NCBI RefSeq assembly: GCF_033439725.1
Contig: NW_026944387.1
Location: 3,410,001-3,474,000 of the forward strand
DNA: 64,000 bases
Direction: 5' to 3'
From: Neurospora tetraspora
Lineage: Eukaryota; Ascomycota; Sordariomycetes; Sordariales; Sordariaceae
Part shown: piece after piece, positions 35,374 to 45,477 of the stretch
Layout of the letters: each line of letters starts with the position of its first letter
How positions within the stretch are numbered: position 1 is the first letter of the stretch
Translations under genes and position numbers: made by a program
The notes under the pieces: generated by a model
The model's input: only the letters and a program-made list of their open reading frames with translations
Database searches by the model: none
Told to the model about the DNA's origin: nothing

Positions 35374-36817
35374 TCACGCCTCCTTCTCACCCTCCCCTTC
35401 AGCCTCAGAAGCAGACGCATTCGCACCCATCAACCTCCTCACATCCCCCACAAACGCCTCCACCTCCTCCCTGGCCATCGGGTACGTATGCTCCTCGGCC
35501 GGATAACTTTTCCCCTTCACCTCATCCCGATAACTTTCAATAGCCCTCAACGCCTCCCCCCACACATCCCCATACTTCTTCACAAACTTGGGCAAAAACC
35601 TTCCCGGCGGGAAATTCCCCGTCATATCCGCCTGCACCAGCACCTGTCCACTGGTCCCGCTCCCGGCCCCAATTCCAATGGTCGGAACTTTCAGGAGGCC
35701 AGTGATGAAACTCGCCACCTCCTGCGGCACGGCCTCGACAACCATGGCGAAAGCACCGGCCTCCTGGACGGCGAGCGCATCCCTTAGTAACCGCTTGGCG
35801 GATTCTTTGGATTTCCCCTGGACGCGGAACCCGCCGAGGGCATTTTGGCGCTGCGGAGTGAGGCCGATGTGGGCGAGGACCGGGATGCCGGCGGTGGTGA
35901 TGGCGCGGATGGTGGGCGCCATTTCGGCGCCGCCTTCGAGTTTGACGGCGGACATGCGGCCTTCTTTGATGAAGCGGATGGCGGTGGAGAGGGCTTGTTG
36001 GGGGGAGATTTCGTAGGAGCCCATGGGCATGTCGCCGACCTTTTTTTTTTTTAAGGGGGGATGTTAGTGTTTGTCTACTCTCATGTGGTGACTGGATGGG
36101 GGATGAGAGAGATGGGGGTAAGGATAGGGAAGGGGGTTGATCGGGAAAACAGAAAAGGGGTAATAAGTAGGGTAAGGTAGGGTAAACAGAAAAAGGGGTC
36201 ACAAGTGTAAATAACCGGTCTTGAATGTTGAGTTGAGACCTCATATGAGACCATGAATGAGACCATGAGATCAGCACAGGAGGAATAGGATAAAACAAAA
36301 AACTCACAGTAAACGCCCTCGAACTAGCCCTCGCCACACTCCGACAATGCAGCAACATCTCCTCCACCAGCACCTCGCTCGTGTCCTCCATCCCCAGCGC
36401 CACCATGGCCAGGCTGTCGCCCACCAGGATCATGTCCATGCCCGCGTGCTCGGCCACGTGTGCCGAGGGGAAATCGTGCGCCGTGATCATGGTGATTTTC
36501 TCTCCGCGCTTGTACATGGACTGGAGCGTGTTGAGCGTGACCTTTTTGCGAGGGTTGGTGGGCGGGAGGCCCATGGGGGAGTGGGAGGATTGGCGGGTTT
36601 GGACATGTTGGTGTTGGTATACCCGTTGGGGTTGGAGTTGGAGTTGGGGTTGGTGAAGCTGTTGCAGTGGCGTGGTTTTGAGGAGGAGGGCTGCATTGCT
36701 ATTGCTACTAATCCTGCTACTCCTGGATAAAAGGGACCACCGGGAGGAGGAGGAGGAGGAGGAGGAGGAGGTACTATAAGACCTCCGGAGTAGTGAAGTA
36801 GTTACTTGCTTGTGCAT
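35374..36817 (-). CDS. pan-2: ketopantoate hydroxymethyltransferase (PanB family)
   Basis: Transfers a one-carbon unit from methylene-tetrahydrofolate to alpha-ketoisovalerate, giving ketopantoate for pantothenate and coenzyme A synthesis. Exons 36817-36308 and 36039-35374 encode 391 aa. The first 80 residues are Ser/Gln/Arg-rich with few acids (MHKQVTTSLLRRSYS), consistent with mitochondrial import. The catalytic barrel starts at KKVTLNTLQSMYKRGEKITM, followed by TAHDFPSAHVAEHAGMDMIL and VGDSL (metal and substrate site), GDMPMGSYE, VKLEGG and HIGLTPQ. The intron falls just before GDMPMGSY, and its acceptor lies behind a poly-A run on the coding strand. In Neurospora this function is the pan-2 locus; that symbol is from memory. 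The tail is acidic. Confidence 0.95.
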
Positions 36818-39085
36818 TGTGGTGGTAGTGGTGGTCTATAAGTGGTTGGTGGTGTATATAAAGTACCGGTCTAGAATATACGCAATCAAATGAAGAAAGG
36901 TATGAATGAAGAACTTTTCGATGTTGAAACGGTGCAACTTTTCCTGCCCCTTTTTTTTGGTTGAGGCAATGCAAAGAGTTGTTGAATGAGAAAGATGAGA
37001 GGATTAAAACTACATTCGTTGCGCCATTTTTTTCCTGCGCGCCGGCTCGCCCTTTTTATTTCTACTCCAGAGGCCATGATGGTTTTTGCTGCGTATAATT
37101 GAGTATATCACAAATTTCTTGGTGTTCGTTTCTGCTTTGGGTCAAGGGACTGGACCCGCCGGCTTGTTCGGGCGTTCGGAGAAAGCTCCACAATTACCCA
37201 CTTTACCGGTGGTTTGGGGAGGGTTGATTGGGCGCATGCGGTCGTGTGCCTGAAGCCGAGGCATCGGCGACTGTCGACTGACACTGGCACTGCACTAACA
37301 ATTTTAGGTTAGGGGAGTGACAATCGTAAGAACCTTGATGATTGATGCCCCTTGTTGAGGATTGAAAGCGGTTCGTCCGACGGACACCGAGAAACTGAAC
37401 ATTCTTTGAGCTGGCTGCGTTAACATTGACATTTGAGGCTCTATGTATAGCCTATACCTAGTTATCCTTGCGCCGTGCCAAGTGATGGGAGTGCTGTACA
37501 TATGCAACCACTTTAAACCCGCCGACTTTGGCTTCAGATGACATGGTGGACTGCGGGGGAACTGTCAGCCGTCAGCCCTAGCACATGGCATTCCGGTACC
37601 GTGGTCCGAAGCCGTAAAGTTGGTTCCTGAATGACGATGGGGCTCGCTCGAGATTGATGTAGACTTGCATCTTGAAAATTCCAGGAGAATGTCCGACCCG
37701 TGTACCTGGTCGCCGGTTAATCGCCATCACCAAAAGCACACCAACCAAACTACCCGTTGGGGATTGGAGAGTAGAGTTGGGGAAACAGACAGGAACTGAC
37801 CTCCATCCCTAACGGGTAACTTCCTTCTGTTAGTGCTTCCTTTTCCCCAGACTTCCCCACCATTCACGTTGGACTTTGACGCCGGATCGCCGGTCACCCT
37901 CATGGCCGCGAGGCCGATGGTGGGTGACGGTATCCGATCAGTTACCGAGTTGATCGACATGTCCCTTCATTAGCACCCACACACACTACTATGTATCGAT
38001 AAGATCAGGGGAATCTCCGGATGTCACCTCGATGGCCCAATATGTCTTTATTCGTTATATGCTGTTGGCTATTTTGTTGGTCGTTGGTGGCCGGATTTGG
38101 GCTGGAGACAAAGCAGACAAAGTTGTACGGTTGGTGTGCTGGTCTGCCTTTTCCTTCAGCCTCTGCGGTTCCAAAATGCCCAGTCACTGCCTATTTGAGC
38201 TGTAAATGAGGTCCCCGGAACAAACACCGAAAGTGTGTCATTGACAGATCGCTCCACAACGACGAGGTTAACAGTGTTGATGATCGTAGTAAGGCGAGTT
38301 AGAAGTGTCTGGAGTTGAGACAGATCTGAGCAAGATAACCCAACCCAACTGTCCGACTGAACCTCATTTCATATTTGTGCAAATTACTATATCACCTCCG
38401 GAATACTCCCGTTACGCATAGGAGACAACATGCTGTTGGTCGGTTCGAGTTGCCTGGATGAGGTTGACTGGAGTTGACTCCTCATTCCTCAACTTCTGAA
38501 GCACAGGGACAGAGTGACCGCCAATGAATCCTTATCGCTCCCTTCAGCGCATGACTTTCCCCACTCCCAGCCGCTTATCATTCGCTCGCGGCCGGCAAAT
38601 GCACCCCTGGTTGCTACCACCTGAGGAGATCAGCGGTATGGTAAGCCTGACGTCGTGGACGATCGTCGCTACTGCGGGCGGGAACGTGAGTGTGACTAGG
38701 TAGTCTAAACTGGCAGCTTCCACCGATTCATCCCACTTGCAACTTTCCTTCTGAATCCAATCCATCTCAAAAGAATTACCAGCTTCAGTTCCCATTCGAG
38801 TTCATATCATCCTCCGTTGAGATTATCAGCACTGTTATCAGCACCGCCCAAGCAGCATCCAGCCCACATCGGCCGCACCAGACCAGACGAGCCAGACTTG
38901 CATCTCGCCACCGCCCGACGACATCGCATCCAACTGCCTGCTTCTGCAGTGTTGACAGTTGTCATCAGCTTATACCATCGGATCATACAGAGCGCCGCAA
39001 ACAGATTACCTGCGACAATTCGAGTCTAAATACCCTTCGTTCTTACAAGAAAGATAGAACAGAGCACGAGCTCTAGATAGACAAC
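36818..39085. other. intergenic between pan-2 and E2 gene
   Basis: This 2.3-kb divergent spacer has no supportable gene. TATA-like A+T patches occur near 36850-36870. The last 200 bp are probably the E2 gene's 5' UTR. Confidence 0.45.
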
Positions 39086-40193
39086 ATGAGTTCCCCACGC
39101 CGCCGTATCGAGACAGATGTGAGTTATTAGGGAAATGCGGATTAGGGAAATGAATGCTAACATATACATGTATAACAGGTCATGAAGATGTACGATTTCT
39201 TGCAAGAACCCTTTCCCACGAGCGCACCGTTAACTCGATCGATATGACAGGCTCATGAGCGACTACGAGGTCACTTTGGTGAACGATAATAGTATGGACA
39301 TACCCCTCCCCTAAGATCCTGCAGGATCTATGGTACACCCGCTTTCGGAGCACTAACATTTTGTTCACAGTGTAAGAGGCGATGTAAGAAGCGAACCGAA
39401 GAGTACACCTAACATTGTAATAGGCAGGAGTTCTATGTCAGGTTCAAAGGGCCTGCCGAAAGTTCGTCTTCCCAATCTCTTACTGTGCTCAAGTCGCAGA
39501 TGCGGCTCGAGGTTCTTGCCGTCACTAACACCAAGCTCTCCCTACAGCACCCTTCGAAGGCGGCGTTTGGAAAGTCCGCGTCGAGCTACCCGATCAGTAT
39601 CCGTACAAGTCCCCCAGCATTGGCTTCGTGAACCGAATCTTCCATCCCAACATTGATGAGCTGTAAGTGGGGACATCACACCATCCGAGGAAATAATCAC
39701 GACAATTCGCTGGCCGGCTCTGGTTCGCGGGAACGGACAAGCAATGGCGTGAGAGGAGCTCATCGCCATAGAGAAAATGGGGCTAACCAATACACCGCAT
39801 ACCAGATCCGGATCGGTTTGCCTAGACGTCATCAACCAAACATGGTCGCCAATGTTCGACATGATCAACATTTTCGAAGTCTTCCTGCCTCAGCTTCTAC
39901 GTTACCCCAACCCTACCGATCCTCTCAACGGAGAGGCTGCTGCGCTGTTGCTCAGAGAGCCTAAGAGCTACGAGAACAAGGTGAAGGGTATGTTCACACA
40001 TGGGGAAATGCTTCGGACTCCAGAAAGGATGGAAATTGACATGTTTCTCCCAGAATACGTCCAGAAGTACGCGAGTAAAGACGCAGCAGACGAAGCGGAT
40101 GCAGAAAGTGAAGACGACGGTGAACTATCATCCGTGGCGAGTTTCGACGAGGAAGACGACGAGGAGGCCGCCGGTAAGATGGACGACGTCTAG
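39086..40193 (+). CDS. ubc8: ubiquitin-conjugating enzyme E2, UBC8/UBE2H type
   Basis: E2 enzyme; yeast Ubc8 works with the GID/CTLH ligase in catabolite degradation of gluconeogenic enzymes. My exon model is 39086-39118, 39179-39189, 39251-39291, 39371 (one nucleotide), 39424-39461, 39548-39662, 39806-39987 and 40054-40193. It totals 561 nt, 186 aa, in one frame. The start [14 protein letters not shown] matches yeast Ubc8 (MSSSKRRIETDVMK). Conserved parts are [37 protein letters not shown] and the active Cys85 in SGSVCLDV. The acidic tail ([10 protein letters not shown]) is typical of the subfamily. Codon Met29 is assembled as A|T|G from three exons. The fourth intron uses the weaker donor GTTCGT. 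The same frame stays open for 62 codons after the TAG. The family is certain; the micro-exon rests on splice signals and conservation. Confidence 0.92.
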
Positions 40194-40382
40194 GATGGTA
40201 GTCCTCCAACGAATCCTGAAGGCTCTTCGAATCCTGAAGGCTCTTCGAATCCTGAAGGCTCTTCGAATCCTGAAGGCTCTTCAAATACCGAAGGCTCTGA
40301 GGCCGTCATTTCGTCACTTGGCATTTATCAGCGGCAGGAGTTGTTTTCATTCTACGAGGTATTCCAAGGGCCTCTGTTTTGA
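40194..40382 (+). other. in-frame extension past the E2 stop codon
   Basis: Directly after the TAG the E2 frame continues open for 62 codons to a TGA at 40380. It encodes DGSPPT, then NPEGSS repeats, then EAVISSLGIYQRQELFSFYE. It may be a 3' UTR, a read-through extension, or former coding sequence cut off by a recent stop. Confidence 0.45.
40211..40299. repeat. 18-bp tandem repeat encoding NPEGSS
   Basis: Four perfect units of GAATCCTGAAGGCTCTTC and one degenerate unit. The unit length is a multiple of three, so the upstream E2 frame is preserved through the array. Confidence 0.85.
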
Positions 40383-40990
40383 ACCGGCGTTGAATACAGT
40401 ATCTATGGGTTGGGTCGTTTTTGGTTTGCTTAGGTCACTCACTTTGTTTTAATGCCCTCTCCTTTTAGGACAGTTCATACACATCATTCCAGCGCAGTTC
40501 TCTATACCACTTCGTCGGAGTGCTCTGGCTTTTAGTGCATGACTTTCATCTGAAGAGGAATGAAAATGTTACTTCAGGCTAGTGATTCTTCCCTGCTTTT
40601 CCTGCTTACAGAGGCCCAGTGCGAACCAAGTTCCGAACCACCAATATAGGTGTCGGATTGAAAGGCACAGTTGAGTCACAACGGAGTTCTAGAAGCAAGT
40701 CGCAAGCGAGCTGTGGATGGCAGACAAGAAGTTGTCACAACAAGATCCATCGCAAGGTGATCCGGGGTTTACGCTCACTCTTCTGACAGTCCTTTGGATC
40801 TCCCTGTGGGAGTAAGTACACCATTTATTTGTTCACGTATTCACACTACTTCTCCGTAACATTATCGTCTCTGGTTTGATATTGTCAGTCCAATTTCACA
40901 TCCTCTCATCAACCATCTCCCACTCACTCACTTCCTTCCTCCCCTTCCCTATCCCTCTCCTTCCCCACACCCATCAAGATTCCCCTCCGC
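40383..40990. other. convergent spacer E2 / pectin methylesterase
   Basis: No gene was recognised in 0.6 kb. The end is C/T-rich on the plus strand. Confidence 0.5.
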
Positions 40991-42169
40991 TCACATATAG
41001 CTAGAATCATAATACCCCTGACTCGCGTAACCACTCCCCAGCACTGTCTCAATCTTGACCGCGGCACCCAACTTCTTACCAAACCACGCCCTGTTCCCGC
41101 TCGCTCCCGCACCGGTATTAGCATACTCCCCATACGAAACGTGGCTGGTCTTCTCGTCGCCCGTGTTCCAGATACTCCAGCCCGCAGGGTTGATCACGTT
41201 CGTCATGCTGGTCTTTTGGAACGTCACGCGGGCGTATTCGCGCCAGGGACGACCGAGGTAGTAGGCTCCCGAGGGCACAGAGTTGCCGGCGGCGGCGGCG
41301 ATGGTGCAGCTGTTGAAGACGTAGTTGTTTGGATTACTCGATGAATCGCGGCCCGATGCTGAATTTGAATGAATGAAGAAGAACTGTCAGTTACTTACTT
41401 GACTGTACAAACCAAGCCCGTGTCGTGCGTGGGGTGGGGTGGAGGGACAGTGACAATGAATGACAGACGGAGACGGGGACGGGGACGGGGACCGGGGGGC
41501 GGGGGGAGAATGAATGAAAGGGGACATAGACATACCGGTTATGTACCCAACACTAGCAGCAACAACCCTAATATCACACTTCTCAAACCACGCCGGTGCT
41601 CGCTGCCCAAAGATGAAATCCGTTGCACCCTGGATCAGCGTCCGCGCATAGAGTTGCGCCCCCTCCTGCGCCAACAGCGTGTCCTGAAACCCCTTGAGCG
41701 AACACCCGTACACGCCCACGCCGTCTCCGGGGGACATCACACTCAGCGCCACGGCTTGGCTGCCCTTGCCGTGCGCATTTTCTATGTTCAGATTGTACAA
41801 GCGCGCATTCTTGCTCTTGACGCGGACCGTCGCCGTCTCGTCGTTGGATAACCCGTCCGCTTGCGATTTGCTGGCAATAATAGTGACGGTGTTGGAGGTA
41901 TACGATAAAGTGGAGGTGGTGGAGCCGTAGATGGATAGCTGAGCGGTTCGCGCAGGGATGAGGACTTGTTCGTGGTAGGTGCCTGGGTAGATGAAGATGC
42001 ATTGGGACCCGGGAGAGGTGGTGGAGAGGGCGTTGACGGCGGATTGGATGGTTGAGTATTGTCGGCCGGAGGGGCCGACGGTGAGGCAGGAGGGGGATGG
42101 GGGGGAGGTGCGGGAGGCGGCGAGGGCGGAGGAGGAAAATAGGGAGAGGAGGGGGAGGAGGAGTTTCAT
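40991..42169 (-). CDS. secreted pectin methylesterase (CE8)
   Basis: Removes methyl esters from pectin galacturonan outside the cell, preparing it for lyases and polygalacturonases. Exons 42169-41536 and 41358-40991 give 333 aa. The signal peptide is MKLLLPLLSLFSSSALA. Parallel beta-helix motifs in order are VGPSGRQYSTIQSAV, GTYHEQVLIP, SKGFQDTLL-type (GCSLKGFQDTLL, first catalytic Asp region), GATDFIFGQ (second catalytic Asp), and YYLGRPWREYARV (substrate Arg and Trp). The second exon ends in SSYM. An upstream in-frame stretch without stops continues to 42463, but MKLLLP is the start that gives a signal peptide. It is a complete CE8 domain without a binding module. Confidence 0.95.
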
Positions 42170-44421
42170 GGTTGGCGATGTGGGTGATGATGAGGGCACC
42201 TCTGTTGGGTGGTGAGAGGTGTCGAGGGTAAGGTAGTGGAGGAGGAAGAGAGGGTGGTTGGAATAAAGGGAGAGTTGGTTGGGTGAGGAAGGTGTTATAC
42301 CTCGGAGCTTAGGTCTGTTCAGATGTTCGGCCTCGAAGCTGAAGAGGGCATCTTCGTCCTTCTCCGGTGGGTGGATCATTAACCTTTCTTCATCATACGG
42401 CCCGTTTTGGTACGACCGCTTCTCGATCCGGTCCGAAAAGGGCAACTTCAAGCCTTCATTCACCCCTTACCAGCATACGTACCTACCCTACACAGTTCCG
42501 GATTGGTGGAGCTGTAGAATACACCTCTCAACAACTCCGAAGTCCAATGCATTCAAGCCATAGCTGAAATCATATAGCTCGGAAAATGAGTAATATCGTT
42601 CGCTCCAAGACTTCAGAAACCCGGGGTGCATGTTCTCTGCCGAACGATCGATTTAGCTTTCCATCAAATACCATGAACCAGGAATTCATCTGCCTCTGCC
42701 CCTTTTTCGCTCGTTTCGTTTCGCGGAAGATGGTGACTACTCGAAGGAGATGCCAAAAAAAAAACCGAGTCTCCTACCCGATGTTGTCTTGGAAGCGGGG
42801 GATGAAGGTACGAATCCCATTTGCGGATAAATATCAATGCTTTGGGACGGGACGGGACTGGATGTAACTGCGGGGGGAGCCGCAACGGAAGAATAACTGA
42901 ATATGGAAAGAAGCTCGTCGTGATGTTTTGAAACTGGCTTGGCGTTTATGGTACTGTAATTTCCAATTTTCCATTGACTTGACCCCTTTTCAATATCTGA
43001 GTGTTTCGTGTTTCAAGGCCCTGCTGGTTCGGTTGTTCGGTTGGTATACAAAAAGATCAATGCTGGTTTGTTTGTTAGCTCGATCGAGAAGGAGGACAAG
43101 GACAAGGGAAAAAAAGACAAGGGATTCCGGAACTCCCCCCATTGGTCCAAACCACCCCAAAAAGGCGGGTCATAAACAAACAACAATCCGTTACGACCAA
43201 AACTTGACTCCATTCACCGACAGCGGGCAATAGCCAACCTACTGGATGGATGCTATTCACGCCATAACAGCAATTCCGCCTAGCCTAGCCATCCTGAAAC
43301 GTGGTAAAAGAGCCAGCCCTCTGCAAGTACCACCCACGCGAACAACAAACCGGGGCAGGGGTGAACTGTACTACAAATGTACGTTGGGATCATGTTGAAG
43401 ATGATCAAGCGTGATGTCAATGCCATGCGATCGATGATCGTCAGATAATCGCAAGATGAACGAACGCAAGGAGTGGAATGAATGGATGAATAGATAATAA
43501 AACCGATGGGAGGATAGTATAGTTACTTACCTATGGTTCCCGGCGAAGTTAACAGACTATCCCAAGCTTTTGTATGCTTGAATTCTAAACGTTCTAGCAC
43601 CAAGCCATGGTCAGCCACAAGATCTTTTCCGGATCCAAAAAAAAAAAAAAGGGACAAAAAGTTTGTCGAAGGTGGCCCGGAGCCAGGTTCGAACGAACCG
43701 CTTCTACTAAGGAGATAGCTAGCCAAACGCGCCACATGTGACGACTACGCTACCAACCCCACGGTGGTCTGGTGACAGTACTCACAAAGAAATATCCTCA
43801 AGTACCTACCTAACCAGGTAGAGATGTGGTAGATTCTACAGGTAGACAGGGACTGTTTGGAATGCTCACGACAACCAGGCGTCAAAGAACTTTTCGATTT
43901 CAATGCCTGGTATTGGACCAGGGGCGGCACTCCAAGAATCGAGAAGCGCCAGTGAGCGAGAATTTGCAGGGAAGAAACTAATGCTGTCTGGGTCGTACCT
44001 GCTGAATAGAAATCTGTTGGTTCTACGTAGTGTAATTTCAGTCAGTCAGTCAGGTGCGCTTTCCATGTTAGTTGTTCTTCCCATACATTGCAACTTTTGT
44101 TTTCCGAATTCCGGACAGTAGTAGCGGAAGAACACAATGAGTCAAAAGTATCAACATCATCACTCTCACAAACAAACAGCACCAAACTTGGCTTCAACAG
44201 AGCAATCAATTTTTCTTTCCTCCACCAAGCGGCAGATGAGGTATAAGTTAAATCTAACAAACAATACAGTAGAATCGAAAACATTTCTAAAAGTCTCTCT
44301 TCCTCTCGTACACATCGCCGGAGCTTAACAGCAGCTTCAATCCTCATAGCTTTCTTCCATCCAAACATCTTTCCATCTTTCCATCTTTCCATCTTTTACA
44401 CTACATCCCAGCATCCACCGC
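42170..44421. other. intergenic, pectin methylesterase to AA9
   Basis: No gene was recognised in 2.25 kb. A poly-A run of 14 lies at about 43637-43650, followed by a tRNA-like fragment that I rejected (43676-43740). A TCTTTCCATC repeat (three units, 44360-44395) precedes the AA9 stop. Confidence 0.45.
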
Positions 44422-45477
44422 TTAGTCGAGGAAAGCGACGTCGCGAGCATGACGGCGGGCGAGGGCAGCAGCACGACGAGCAGCACGACGCTTCTGGCAG
44501 CTGCCCTTAGCAGGCTTGGTAGCCTGGGGAGCAGCAGTGGTGACAGCCTTGGTGGCGGAGGGGACGAGAGTGGTGGTAGGGACCGCAGCGGCCTTGGTAG
44601 TAGTAACAGCAGGAGCAGCGGCCGCAGAGGTGGTAGCAGGAGCGCCAGTGGCAGCGGGAGCAGCAGCAAGACCGGTAAGGGCGGTAGCGGTAGCGGTGAC
44701 AGCGGAGTGGGCCTGAGCGACGCTGACGGCGTCCTTGATGAGGGCGGGGCCGGGGATGGGGTAGCTGGTCATGGGCTGGTAGATGTTGAAGGAGATGCCC
44801 TTGTCGTTGGGGGTGTAGAGGGCGGTACCCTTGACACCCGCGGGCTTCTCGGTGCCGGAGCCAGTGACCTGGAGGTTGAAGCACTGGGGGTAGTTCTGGG
44901 CGCCGTTGGGCTGGCCGGCGGAGTGGAGGGCGATGATCTCGTGGCGGAGGACGTAGAAGCCGGGGGCGATGTTGGCCGGGATCTCGACGAGCCAGCTGTT
45001 GTTGTTCGCGATGAGCTGGTCGGAACCCCACTTGCCGGGGGCGGCGGAGCCGTCGATGAGGCCGACCTCGTCGATCTTGAAGAACTCGAGAGCGGTCTTG
45101 TCGACGGTCTCGCAGCCGGCGGTGCCGCAGTTGGCGAGGTAGTCGATCACGGGACCGTGGTGAGACTCGGGCCAGGTCTCCCACTGGATGGAGATCTTGT
45201 CACCGGCCTTGACGACGGCATGGCCCTTGGCGTTGGTAGCGTCTTTGTGGCAGATGATATCGGGCGAGGAGAAAGCATCAGGGGCAACGAAGCCGTTGTC
45301 CTGGTTGTTGGCCTTCCAGGCAGCGACAACAGGGGGGTTGGCCATGTAATTGAAGCTGGAGTCATAGCCCTGGTAAAGGTCGCCGTTGATGACAATGTTG
45401 CTAACGTGACCGTGGGCCGCAACGGAGGCCGCACCGGCGAGGACGGTAAGAAGAGACTTGGAAGTGAAGGTAGGCAT
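44422..45477 (-). CDS. AA9 lytic polysaccharide monooxygenase
   Basis: Copper enzyme that cleaves cellulose or related beta-glucans oxidatively. It is one intronless frame of 351 aa. After the signal peptide ([21 protein letters not shown]) the mature protein begins with His ([11 protein letters not shown]), giving the N-terminal half of the histidine brace. The second His is in [13 protein letters not shown] and the axial Tyr in [25 protein letters not shown] and YPIPGPALI are further AA9 blocks. After about residue 255 comes an Ala/Thr-rich linker, then a Lys/Arg-rich end ([19 protein letters not shown]). There is no CBM1. The core resembles the Neurospora LPMO whose mature form starts HGHVSKVIVNG, from memory. 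Strong G/C-ending codon bias suggests high induced expression. Confidence 0.95.
   Translation of the reverse strand: MPTFTSKSLLTVLAGAASVAAHGHVSNIVINGDLYQGYDSSFNYMANPPVVAAWKANNQDNGFVAPDAFSSPDIICHKDATNAKGHAVVKAGDKISIQWETWPESHHGPVIDYLANCGTAGCETVDKTALEFFKIDEVGLIDGSAAPGKWGSDQLIANNNSWLVEIPANIAPGFYVLRHEIIALHSAGQPNGAQNYPQCFNLQVTGSGTEKPAGVKGTALYTPNDKGISFNIYQPMTSYPIPGPALIKDAVSVAQAHSAVTATATALTGLAAAPAATGAPATTSAAAAPAVTTTKAAAVPTTTLVPSATKAVTTAAPQATKPAKGSCQKRRAARRAAALARRHARDVAFLD

Noticed and set aside
41387-42463. Upstream in-frame extension of the pectin methylesterase (start at 42463)
   Set aside because: It would bury the signal peptide 98 residues inside the protein. The ATG at 42169 fits a secreted enzyme.
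43676-43740. tRNA-like sequence on the minus strand: B-box-like GTTCGAACC, GTGGC/GCCAC ends and downstream T runs
   Set aside because: The candidate is only about 64 nt, the T stem pairs poorly and no proper D arm or anticodon arm folds. A longer version starting at a good A-box (TAGCGTAGTCGT) lacks a matching acceptor stem. It may be a tRNA relic. A covariance-model scan would settle it.
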